Of a DNA stretch of 64,000 nt, positions 17,663-25,486 are shown one piece after another. This DNA comes from Halobacteria archaeon HArc-gm2. Its GTDB lineage: Archaea; Halobacteriota; Halobacteria; Halobacteriales; Haloarculaceae. The position numbers were made by a program, and so were the translations under genes. The notes beneath the pieces are model-generated. The model ran no database searches, was not told the origin of the DNA, and saw only the letters and a list, made by a program, of their open reading frames with translations. The DNA is taken from the NCBI GenBank assembly GCA_025517465.1, contig JAOPKE010000005.1, forward strand, positions 186,001 to 250,000. The letters are read 5' to 3'. Positions within the stretch are counted from its first letter, which is position 1, and the number at the start of each line of letters is the position of its first letter.

Positions 17663-19047
17663 TGACTTCTCTCTCCTCATCTCCGGGAAAGGAATCACAG
17701 TCGAGAAGCCGCGCCCAGTCGAGCACCGTCGGCATCGTCCTCCTGACAGCAGTCGTCGTCATCTCCGTCGGGGCCGGGAGCGTTCTCTACCTCGGGAGTT
17801 CGGGAGTTTCAGAGACGGCTTCCCCCCTCGTCGACGCCGACGTGGAACTCACGCCGTCGGACGTCGTCGTCACCCACGCTGGGGGCGACCCCCTGGCGAT
17901 GGCCGACCTGATAGTGGCCGTTCGAGGCGGTGGCTCCTCCAATCGGTACGCCGTCGCGCCCGGCGCCGTAGACGGAAACGGCGACGACCGATTCGAACCA
18001 GCGGAGGTGTGGCAGACGGGCCACGGACTCGCCGAACGGACCGACGTCGTCGTGCTCCTGGTCGACGATTCGGCGAACGCGGTCCTCGTACGCGAGCACG
18101 GGACCGTACCGCGGGGGTCGACCAATCAGGGACCGTTCGCCAGCCTCTCGGTCGCGCCAGGGGCGCCGGAATCCGACGCCTCTGCCGTCTTCGACGCGAG
18201 CCCGTCAGTCGACGACGAGGGCATCGTCGAGTACCGGTGGGACTGGGACGCAGACGGCACCGTCGACGAGACCACGACAGATCCCAGGGTGACTCACACG
18301 TTCCCGGGGAGAGACGACTACTCGGTCACGCTGACCGTCGTCGACGCCGAAGGAGCGACCGACAGCGTGACCAGAACGGTGTCCGTCGGCGGCACGGTCG
18401 AACTCGGCGACGTCGCGCTCACCGCCGCCGACGGCGACGAACTCGTCGCTCCTGGCGACGAGGTGACCGTTACGGCCGACATCGCCGAGGCCGGTCCGGG
18501 CGTCGACTCGGTCACGGCCGACGCAGGTGCGTTCGACGCGAGAACGGTGGCGCTGAGCGACGGTGACGACGACGGCACCTACGAGGGGTCGTTCACGGTC
18601 GGCGACGCGCCGGCGGAGAGCGACCAGGCCGTCTTCGTTACCGCGACGGATGGGGCTGGGAACACGGACTCGGCGACGACGAGTTCCCTGACCGTCGACG
18701 CCACAGCACCGAGCATCGAGACGTTCGACGTCTCGGACCAGAGTGAGGGGGGCTTCTACTGGATCTACTGGGAGTACGTCGAATCGTTCCGGGTCCAGTG
18801 GACCGTGACCGACGACCGACTGGTCGAGACGACGGTGTGGGTCAATCGCTCCGGGACGGTTCAGGGGTCCTATACCGGCCCATCAGGTGACGAAACGTAC
18901 GAGAACGTTCGTGCGTACCAGGCCTCAGGCCGTGATCACACGATTACGATCGCTGCCACCGACGCTGCCGGGAACCGTGCCTGTCGCACCGTCACGGACA
19001 CCGCCGACGGGGACGACCCACCCGAGTCGGCGTACGAATCGTGCTGA
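17662..19047 (+). CDS. Secreted PKD-domain protein with type IV pilin-like N-terminus
   Basis: 461 residues. Basic start (SRSRAQSSTVGIVLLTAVVV) then one membrane helix (about 22-46), the pattern of archaeal pilin-like proteins. Next comes an N-terminal beta domain (ADVELTPSDVVVTHAGGDPL) common after such segments, a PKD domain (about 165-245: AVFDASPSVDDEGIVEYRWD, then HTFPGRDDYSVTLTVVDAEG), and two Ig-like stretches including DGAGNTDSATTSSLTVDATA. Start codon shares bases with the upstream stop. The pair probably assembles on the cell surface together; partner proteins are not in the window. Confidence 0.75.
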   Translation: MTSLSSSPGKESQSRSRAQSSTVGIVLLTAVVVISVGAGSVLYLGSSGVSETASPLVDADVELTPSDVVVTHAGGDPLAMADLIVAVRGGGSSNRYAVAPGAVDGNGDDRFEPAEVWQTGHGLAERTDVVVLLVDDSANAVLVREHGTVPRGSTNQGPFASLSVAPGAPESDASAVFDASPSVDDEGIVEYRWDWDADGTVDETTTDPRVTHTFPGRDDYSVTLTVVDAEGATDSVTRTVSVGGTVELGDVALTAADGDELVAPGDEVTVTADIAEAGPGVDSVTADAGAFDARTVALSDGDDDGTYEGSFTVGDAPAESDQAVFVTATDGAGNTDSATTSSLTVDATAPSIETFDVSDQSEGGFYWIYWEYVESFRVQWTVTDDRLVETTVWVNRSGTVQGSYTGPSGDETYENVRAYQASGRDHTITIAATDAAGNRACRTVTDTADGDDPPESAYESC

Positions 19048-19093
19048 CGACGCTCCCGGATTCGACACCCGTCGAAATCCCAGTCGACAGTAA

Positions 19094-19099
19094 CTTATA
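19094..19099 (+). promoter_or_regulatory. TATA-like element of hmgB
   Basis: CTTATA lies 23-28 nt before ATG 19122, consistent with a haloarchaeal leaderless promoter. Confidence 0.55.
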
Positions 19100-19121
19100 G
19101 CGCCGCGGTGAGTGGCCTGGT

Positions 19122-20459
19122 ATGACAGCAGTCGGTATCGACGCCATCGAAATCTGGACGGGCAACCTGCGACTCGACCTCGCCGAGACGTTCGCGCCGG
19201 CACAGGGCGAGGATCCGGGCAAGTACACGAAGGGCCTGGGTCTCAACGCGTCGTCGTTCCCCGACGTCTACGAGGACATCGTGACGATGGGGGCCAATGC
19301 CGCCCACCGGCTCATGGAGCGCAAGGGGCTGACGCCCGACGACATCGGCCGCATCGACGTCGCCACGGAGTCGGCCTTCGACAACTCCAAGCCGGTCTCC
19401 ACCTACGTCGCCGGGTGCCTCGAATCGGTGTACGACGAGGACTTCCACCACGCGAACAAGGGCGAGCGGAAGTTCGCCTGCATCGCCGGCACCCAGAGCC
19501 TCGACGACGCCTACAACTGGATCCGCGCGGGCCGCCACCGCGGGAAGAAGGCCATCGTCATCGCCACAGACACCGCGCTGTACGCCCGTGACGACCCCGG
19601 CGAGGCGACCCAGGGCGCCGGCGCCGTGGCGATGCTCGTCGACGAGGACCCCAGCCTGGTCGAACTCTCGACCGAGCAGGGCTTCGGCAGCGCCGACGAG
19701 ACGGACTTCCTCAAGCCCAACCAGCAGTTCCCCTCCGTCGACGGCAAGCGCTCGATGAAGGTATACCTCGCTCGCCTGCGTGAGGCCCTCGAAGACTACG
19801 AGAGCCAGGTCGGCGGCGTCCACCCCGAGGACTTCGAACTCATCCCCTTCCACACGCCGTTCCCCGGCATGGTCCGCAAGGCCGCGGCGCTGGGCTACCG
19901 GCACATCATCCGCGACACCGACGTCGAACTCACCGTCGCCGAGGAGATCGGCCGCCAGCCCCGCCCGGAGGAGTTCAAGACCCAGGAGCAGTACTTCGAC
20001 GCCGTCACCGAGTACACCGACGCGCTCACCGAGACCGAGCGCTACCAGGCCTGGTACGCCGAGACCATCGAGCCGACCCTGGAGATCGCCCGCGAGGTCG
20101 GCAACTGGTACACCGGCTCGGTCCACGTCGCCCGCGCCGCCGGCCTCCGCCACGCCAGCCGGAACGACCGCGACCTCGACGACGCCAAATTGCTGCTCGC
20201 CTCCTACGGCTCCGGCGCCCAGGCGGAGATCCACCACGAGACCGTCGTCCCGGGCTGGGAGGACGAGATCGCCGAACTCAATGTCGACGAACAACTCGCC
20301 GACCGCTACGAGATCACCTTCGAGGAGTACGAGCGGATCCACGACGCCCACAACCACGACTCCGAGACCGACGTCGAGGAACTCACCACCCCCAGCGAAG
20401 AGTTCGTCTTCGACGGCTGGGGCCGCATGGGCGAGCGGAAGTACCGGTACGTTCGATAA
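19122..20459 (+). CDS. hmgB: Hydroxymethylglutaryl-CoA synthase
   Basis: 445 residues, the usual haloarchaeal size. Condenses acetyl-CoA with acetoacetyl-CoA to HMG-CoA, the entry to mevalonate and the isoprenoid chains of archaeal lipids. Seen: catalytic Glu83 (VATESAFDNSK), nucleophile Cys120 (KFACIAGTQ), His244 (IPFHTPFPGM) and the late GSGAQAE loop. It is of the eukaryotic/bacterial-like HMGS type that haloarchaea carry. Single gene under its own TATA-like element; the second composite repeat begins about 110 bp after its stop. Confidence 0.96.
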   Translation: MTAVGIDAIEIWTGNLRLDLAETFAPAQGEDPGKYTKGLGLNASSFPDVYEDIVTMGANAAHRLMERKGLTPDDIGRIDVATESAFDNSKPVSTYVAGCLESVYDEDFHHANKGERKFACIAGTQSLDDAYNWIRAGRHRGKKAIVIATDTALYARDDPGEATQGAGAVAMLVDEDPSLVELSTEQGFGSADETDFLKPNQQFPSVDGKRSMKVYLARLREALEDYESQVGGVHPEDFELIPFHTPFPGMVRKAAALGYRHIIRDTDVELTVAEEIGRQPRPEEFKTQEQYFDAVTEYTDALTETERYQAWYAETIEPTLEIAREVGNWYTGSVHVARAAGLRHASRNDRDLDDAKLLLASYGSGAQAEIHHETVVPGWEDEIAELNVDEQLADRYEITFEEYERIHDAHNHDSETDVEELTTPSEEFVFDGWGRMGERKYRYVR

Positions 20460-21445
20460 CGGAACTCTCGGTTAGTACGTCTCTGCGGGCTTTTGAGTGG
20501 TGGATTGTGCGTGTGTAGTGAGTGGGCGATTCTCGTTTGAACTAGTGAAACGAATACCGACAGCAACACCTCGAAAGCCCTCGGCGTGCTCCGGTCCCGC
20601 GGCCCACCTGCGCTCCTCGCTGCGTTGCGGTGCCCTCAGCGGAGCTGAGGACTACGCGAGAGCTCCGCTCTCGCGGTCGCTTGGTGGCCCGGGGCTCCCG
20701 GACCCCGCCTCGCCCTTTCAGTCCTCCAGGCACGGCACAGCACCGCAGCCCTGCCCTTCCCCTGGTCGCGAGAGCCTCGCGGCTCGCGTGTCGCTTCGCT
20801 CCCGCTCGCCCGTCCGGCGGCCCTCGCTGCACTCGGCCCGCCCGTCGCTCGGCTACTCGCTCCCGGCCGACCGCCGCGCGGTTGCGGAAGGACGCGTGAT
20901 TCGCGCCGGGAGGGTGGCGCGTAGCGCCACCTCAACGCGAACGGCGCCAGCCGTGAGCGAGGCGCGAATCCGGGGAGGTGTGGTGGTTCCAATCGCGAGC
21001 GGCTCCGTGCGCGAGCAGCGCGGACCCTGGTGGACTGAAAGGGCGAGGCGGGCTCGACGAAGCACGGCGACGTAAGCACCGACCGGAGGGAGGCGCGCAA
21101 CGAGCCGCGCGAGTCGAGCGCGCCGAGGGCTTTCGAGCTATTGCTGGCGGTCTCGTTTGCGACTCCCGAGAGCGCGCCGAGGGCTTTCTAACTGTCGTCG
21201 TCAGTTCCGGTTCCGGCTCTTGAGAGCGCGCCGGGGCTTTCGACGTGTTGTCGAGATCGACTACTCCGATTCTTCGAGCGGGTCAAACGAGTCCCCGCAA
21301 AGACTAGTCGACCACTCATACAGTCACCAACCCAATCGACCAGAGCATGACCAACGACAGCGACCAGAACGACGAGTGACCGGCCAGATATCTGCCCGTC
21401 CTGTCGACGAAATCCACTTTACCCACCGCGTCCTCCTGTCTGACC
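20460..21445. other. 986-bp gene-free region holding composite repeat copy 2
   Basis: No gene is visible between hmgB and the PHP gene. The repeat occupies 20570-21242. The remaining flanks (20460-20569 and 21243-21445) show no conserved structure; the ATG-led ORFs here fall inside the palindromic arms and have no recognisable content. Confidence 0.7.
20570..21242. repeat. Composite structured repeat, copy 2, with truncated 3' copies
   Basis: Same plan as copy 1. The left arm 20570-20730 (read on minus) is enlarged by an internal insertion; its stem GGCGGGGTCC/GGAGCACGCC has two mismatches. The right arm is 21027-21137 with stem GGCGGGCTCGAC/GTCGAGCGCGCC (one mismatch). The core 20731-21026 shares many blocks with copy 1, e.g. 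the CACCGCAGCCC block, CGGCTACTCGCTCCCGGCCG and CAATCGCGAGCG. After the right arm the tail GCGCGCCGAGGGCTTTC returns twice, at about 21167-21188 and 21222-21242, as truncated copies about 50 bp apart. Confidence 0.85.
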
Positions 21446-22225
21446 GTGAGAGACTATCACGTCCACTCGAACTACTCGGACGGGCGGTTCCTCTTCCAGA
21501 TGGCCAGGGCCGCCGACGAGGCGGGGCTGGACGGCGTGGGCTTCGCCGACCACTGCACCGTCACCGAGCGCGAGGACCGCCGGGGCGAGCGGGCCGAGTA
21601 CGCGTTCAACCTGGACATGACCTACGAGCGCCGGCGGCGGGGGATCGAACGGCTCCGCGAGGAGTTCGACCTGGTCGTCTACGACGCGGTCGAGATGGAC
21701 TACGACCCACGGGACGAGGGCGCCATCGGGTCGTTCCTCGACGAGGCCGGCTTCGACTACGCCGTCGGGAGCGTCCACGAACTCGACGGCGTCAACGTCC
21801 AGGTGCCGTCGTACTTCGCCGACCGGTCCGACGACGCGCTGGACGCGCTCGTCGACGAGTACTTCGACCGCCTCGTGGCGCTCGCCGAGTCGGAGCTGTT
21901 CGACGTCGCCGCCCACCCGGACCTGATCGAGCGGACCGAACCGCTGCGCGGACGAGCCACCGAGGCCCAGTACGACAGGGTCGCCGAGGCCTTCGCCGAG
22001 TCGCGGACCGTGCCGGAGATCAACGCCGGGCGGGCACTGACGGACCTGGACCTGGTCCATCCGAGCGAGGGGCTCCTCGACGCGTTCCGGGAGTACGACG
22101 TGGGCGTGACGCTGGGGACGGACTCGCACTACCCCGACGAGATCGGATCACGGGCGGAGTTCCTGGCCGACTTCGTCGTGGAACGGGACCTCGACCCGGT
22201 CGAACCGGCCGGACTGGACAGCTAA
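21446..22225 (+). CDS. PHP-domain phosphatase, histidinol-phosphatase-like
   Basis: 259 residues from GTG 21446. Metal-dependent PHP phosphoesterase; several homologues of this size are histidinol-phosphatases in histidine synthesis. Seen: metal ligands in RDYHVHSNYSDG (His5, His7), GFADHCT near residue 35, a Glu/Asp in VYDAVEMDY, VGSVHELDG, FDVAAHPDLIER and the last TLGTDSHYPDEIG. These cover the ordered metal-binding motifs of the family. No other his gene is adjacent, so the substrate is inferred only; nucleotide or sugar phosphates are alternatives. Confidence 0.8.
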   Translation: MRDYHVHSNYSDGRFLFQMARAADEAGLDGVGFADHCTVTEREDRRGERAEYAFNLDMTYERRRRGIERLREEFDLVVYDAVEMDYDPRDEGAIGSFLDEAGFDYAVGSVHELDGVNVQVPSYFADRSDDALDALVDEYFDRLVALAESELFDVAAHPDLIERTEPLRGRATEAQYDRVAEAFAESRTVPEINAGRALTDLDLVHPSEGLLDAFREYDVGVTLGTDSHYPDEIGSRAEFLADFVVERDLDPVEPAGLDS

Positions 22226-22251
22226 AGAGACGACTCGCGACTGGCCGCCGG

Positions 22252-22959
22252 TCAGGGCAGCTCTCGCATCCCGGAGAGCATGTCGTCGATGTCGCCGTCG
22301 GCGATGGCGAGCGAGAACCCCTCGATGCGGGCGAGGTCGACGGCGTGGTCCCACAGGTCTTCTTCGTCGAGGCCGTGGAGGACGACGGCGTTGGGCGTCG
22401 GCGTCACGACCCGGAGGGCGACGAGTGGCGATTCCCCGCGGGTGACGTTGGTGAACACGAGCGCCCGGTTGGTCGACTGGCCGTAGAGCTGGTAGAACTC
22501 GTCGGAAGAGAGGCGCGTGATGACCTCGATGGAGTTGATGACCGTGTGGCCCGCGACGGTGTCCCTGTCGCCGGCGACCAGTTCGGTCGCACCGATGGCG
22601 TCGTAGTAGCGTTCGAGGGGGATGTTCGCCGAGTACTCCCGCAGGTCCTGGACGACTTCGGAGTCGAACCCCGAGGAGAGCACGCGGGCGTGCTGGTGGA
22701 TGAACTCGCCGCCGCGGTCCTCGTCGATGTCGAGCAGGGCGTCGACGACCCGGCGGACGACGCCGATGCCGGGGTTGTCCCGGCGCCCGCTCTCGTAGTC
22801 GGAGACGACCGAGGGGGAGACGTCGAGGTTGCTCGCCAGTTCGGTCTGGGACACCTCGAAGTCGGTGCGCCACTTGCGGATGGTCTCGCCGGGGTCGTTC
22901 GAGAGAGCCACCTCGCCAGCCATCTTCTCTGCGAGTTCCTCGCGAGGGCCGCGCGTCAT
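22252..22959 (-). CDS. XRE-type transcriptional regulator
   Basis: 235 residues. An N-terminal helix-turn-helix (about residues 24-80: IRKWRTDFEVSQTELASNLD, SPSVVSDYESGRR) of the Cro/XRE type, followed by a longer alpha/beta domain (about 95-230) with AIGATELVAGDRDTVAGHTV and VVLHGLDEEDLWDHA that resembles a ligand-sensing region of conserved archaeal regulators. Stop-to-stop convergent with the PHP gene (26 bp apart). Its targets are not visible; autoregulation is possible but I saw no clear operator at its own start. Confidence 0.85.
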   Translation of the reverse strand: MTRGPREELAEKMAGEVALSNDPGETIRKWRTDFEVSQTELASNLDVSPSVVSDYESGRRDNPGIGVVRRVVDALLDIDEDRGGEFIHQHARVLSSGFDSEVVQDLREYSANIPLERYYDAIGATELVAGDRDTVAGHTVINSIEVITRLSSDEFYQLYGQSTNRALVFTNVTRGESPLVALRVVTPTPNAVVLHGLDEEDLWDHAVDLARIEGFSLAIADGDIDDMLSGMRELP

Positions 22960-23010
22960 TGAACTACTGGTGTAGTTATCCGACGCGGCAAAAAGGGTAT
23001 CGAACGTCGG

Positions 23011-23604
23011 TCACGCCGCCGCTTCGCGTCGACTCTCTCCCGATGCGAGGACCGTTCCGACGGCCGCGCCGATAGTTCCGAAGACGGCGGGGTAGACGAC
23101 GCCGGCCAGACCGATCGCGGTCACGAGCGTGGGCTCACCCGTCGACCCTTCGACGCTGATGGTAAAGAGGACAGCACCGATCAGCGCGAGCGGGAGGTAG
23201 CCCGCGAGGACCGCCGGCCCGATGCGGAGCGCGTCGCCGAGTTCGGTGGCGCCGGCCATCCGCGCGGCGGCCAGTCCGGCGATCAGGAGCAGCGCCGGTG
23301 GAATCCCGTACAGGACGGTCGAGAAGGCCTCGGACTCGGCGATGAAGTTCACGGCCGACGTGCCGCCGAAGATGGGGACGTTGACGTTCAGCGTCGTCGT
23401 GGCGCCGTGGGCGTTGAAGAACACCCAGCCGACCATCTTCCAGGCCGCGCCGCCGTCGCCGAACGCCTCGGCGAGTTGCGCGATGGAGGAGTCGCGGACC
23501 GTGGAGATGGTCAGCGCGTACGTGAGGAGGTAGCCGAGTCCGAACGCGGCGACGCCACCGCCGATGCCGCCGAGCAGTCCGGTTCGCGATTCACTTGTGG
23601 GCAT
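23011..23604 (-). CDS. Conserved haloarchaeal transmembrane protein
   Basis: 197 residues with about five membrane segments (near 10-33, 92-112, 125-145, 150-170, 172-190) separated by short loops; one large external loop around residues 45-90 (WVFFNAHGATTTLNVNVPIF). Of the type of haloarchaeal membrane proteins known only by DUF numbers; no function recognised. It lies upstream of the XRE gene on the same strand with about 50 bp between, so they may share a transcript. Confidence 0.7.
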   Translation of the reverse strand: MPTSESRTGLLGGIGGGVAAFGLGYLLTYALTISTVRDSSIAQLAEAFGDGGAAWKMVGWVFFNAHGATTTLNVNVPIFGGTSAVNFIAESEAFSTVLYGIPPALLLIAGLAAARMAGATELGDALRIGPAVLAGYLPLALIGAVLFTISVEGSTGEPTLVTAIGLAGVVYPAVFGTIGAAVGTVLASGESRREAAA

Positions 23605-23673
23605 ATCGGGTCGAACGGCGCGTGGTGTCGGTATATGTTTTGGGGGAACCTGCCGCGTGAACAGAAAGACCGA

Positions 23674-23780
23674 CAGTGTCGGTCGTCATTCGTCTCCAGC
23701 GTTCCCCGGTCACCAGTTCGTTCAGCCCCAGTTCACCTTCGGTGGCGTGTCCCCGCTGAAAATCGGTACAACCGACACTA
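23674..23780. mobile_element. MITE-like element, copy 1 (107 bp)
   Basis: Ends are imperfect inverted repeats: the left end begins CAGTGTCGGTCGTCATT, the right end TACAACCGACACTA reads TAGTGTCGGTTGTA on the opposite strand. The interior shares CAGTTCGTTCAGCCCCAGTT, GGTGGCGTGT and GCTGAAAAT with the copy at 52871-52976 in the same order and spacing. No transposase is encoded. No convincing target-site duplication is visible. Confidence 0.75.
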
Positions 23781-23835
23781 CGAGACGGTTCCGGGACGCC
23801 GGACTCACTCGACATGGTCTGTCGTCCGCGTCGTG

Positions 23836-24708
23836 TCAGTCGTCCGTGCCCCGGACGGTCAGCACCGGCACCGGCGCAGTCCGCACGGTGCCCTCGGTGA
23901 CGCTTCCCATGAGGAACCGGTCGACGCCGCTTCGCCCGTGGGTCCCCATGGCGACGAGGTCGACCGCCTCCTCGCCAGCGTACCGACCGATCGTCCGCCG
24001 TGGATTCCCGAACTCCGTCGCCCGGACGACGTCCGTGGCGCCGGCGTCTTCCGCTCGCGCGACCGCTCGGTCCAGGATCGACTCCGCCCGTTCTTCGAAG
24101 ACGTCGGTCGGCATCACCGCGTAGTCGTCGCCACCGAACACCGAGGGATCGATCACCGTGAGCAGGTGGAGCGTGGCGTCCCGCTCGGCGGCGAGTGCGG
24201 CCCCTTCGTCGACGGCCCGCTTCGAGACGGCGCTGCCGTCCGTCGGCACGAGCACCGACTCCGGTGGATACCGCCGGGGGACGTCGTCGTCGGGCCTGAC
24301 GGTGAGCACCGGCCGCCCCGCCTTCCGGGCGACGCGTTCGGTGACGCTCCCGAGGAGCATCCGGTCCAGCCCTCGCCGGCCGTGGGTCGACATCACTATC
24401 AGGTCGACGTCGCGGTGGTCCGCGTACGCCAGTATCGTCCCGGAGGGGTCCCCCTGTTCGACCGTGGAGCGGACGTCCACGCCGCGGTCGGCCGCCCGGT
24501 CCTCGACGTCGGCCACGACCTCCTCGCCGTGTTGCTCCAGCGCGTCGACCACTTCGCCACCGACCCGGGTGACGCTGTTCTCGTTCGAGTTCGCGACGTA
24601 GAGAACCTCCAGCGTGGCGTCCTCGGCCGCTGCGAGGTCGAGCACGTAGTCGCGCACCGCGTTCGCGGCGTCGCTACCGTCGGTCGGGAACAGAATCCGG
24701 TCGTACAT
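23836..24708 (-). CDS. Tandem universal stress protein
   Basis: 290 residues from ATG at 24708 (MYDRILFPTDGSDAANAVRD); the longer upstream reading is not Usp-like. Two complete UspA domains: residues 1-145 with MSTHGRRGLDRMLLGSVTER and 150-290 with MGTHGRSGVDRFLMGSVTEG. Both keep the GxxGxxxxxxxGSVT ATP-binding loop, so both halves probably bind ATP. Typical stress/energy sensors; partner unknown. Divergent from the toxin-antitoxin pair. Confidence 0.93.
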   Translation of the reverse strand: MYDRILFPTDGSDAANAVRDYVLDLAAAEDATLEVLYVANSNENSVTRVGGEVVDALEQHGEEVVADVEDRAADRGVDVRSTVEQGDPSGTILAYADHRDVDLIVMSTHGRRGLDRMLLGSVTERVARKAGRPVLTVRPDDDVPRRYPPESVLVPTDGSAVSKRAVDEGAALAAERDATLHLLTVIDPSVFGGDDYAVMPTDVFEERAESILDRAVARAEDAGATDVVRATEFGNPRRTIGRYAGEEAVDLVAMGTHGRSGVDRFLMGSVTEGTVRTAPVPVLTVRGTDD

Positions 24709-24838
24709 GCCCGAGTATTTACCCCGGACCGGGAAAAACGCGGGGGGCACCAGCCTGGGGCCTCACCCGCCCTCGTTTTGATGGGTATTATTCTCCTTTC
24801 GGGGAATGTTTTTACATTCGCCCACCGTACTACGGAAT

Positions 24839-25069
24839 ATGTCTGATGCATCGCTGGACGACCGCGGTCGTCTCACACTTCCGAAGGAGGTACGCGAGCG
24901 ATACGGTAACCGGTATCACGTCGTTCAGCTTCCCGACGGGATCAAATTAGTTCCCATCGCCGACGACCCGCTCGACGCGCTCAGAGACGAGTTTTCGGAC
25001 GTCGACAGGTCGGTAGACGAACTTCGTAGAGACGGACGAGAAGCAGCCCTCGACGAGGCCGGGCGATAG
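24839..25069 (+). CDS. vapB: AbrB-type antitoxin (VapB-like)
   Basis: 76 residues from ATG 24839 (MSDASLDDRGRLTLPKEVRE); an upstream ATG at 24806 is in frame but the AbrB swapped-hairpin fold begins here. DDRGRLTLPKEVRERYG matches the SpoVT/AbrB DNA-binding motif, and the acidic C-terminal helix (VDRSVDELRRDGREAALDEA) would wrap the toxin. Its stop abuts the start of the PIN gene with no gap. As in other VapBC pairs it should neutralise the toxin and repress the operon. Confidence 0.85.
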   Translation: MSDASLDDRGRLTLPKEVRERYGNRYHVVQLPDGIKLVPIADDPLDALRDEFSDVDRSVDELRRDGREAALDEAGR

Positions 25070-25444
25070 ATGTACGCTGAGACCGACTTTCTGCTCGCGC
25101 TGATCAAGGACGAAGACTGGCTTGGAGATGCGGCCGAGACCGTGTACCGAGAACATCGAGACGAGTTGTGGACGTCCCAGTTCTCCCTCATCGAACTGCT
25201 GATGGTCGCCTATCGAGAGGAACGGAACACGGAACGGGTCGTGGCGAACGCCGCCAATCTCGTCGACGTCCGCGGTGACGTCGACACCGTCGTCGCCGCG
25301 GCGACGTACGTCGAGAACCACGGATTCACACCGTTCGACGCGCTCCACCTGGTCGAGTCGGACGGTGACACGGTCGTCTCTAGCGACGAGTCGTACGAGT
25401 CGTTCGCCCCCCGCCTGGATCTCCGAACCGTGGACGAAGAATAG
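25070..25444 (+). CDS. vapC: PIN-domain toxin (VapC-like ribonuclease)
   Basis: 124 residues. The four PIN acidic positions are visible: Asp6 (MYAETDFLLALI), Glu42 (SLIELLM), Asp90 (FTPFDALHL) and Asp106 (VVSSDESY). These bind Mg2+/Mn2+ in an RNase active site that in VapC toxins usually cuts tRNA or rRNA. Begins at the base after the antitoxin stop. The next gene, rfcL, starts 42 bp later under its own AT-rich element, so the pair is probably independent of it. Confidence 0.87.
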   Translation: MYAETDFLLALIKDEDWLGDAAETVYREHRDELWTSQFSLIELLMVAYREERNTERVVANAANLVDVRGDVDTVVAAATYVENHGFTPFDALHLVESDGDTVVSSDESYESFAPRLDLRTVDEE

Positions 25445-25486
25445 CGCTCCGCAACGAATAAACGCGCTTGCCGCCTGCTCCCTGTA

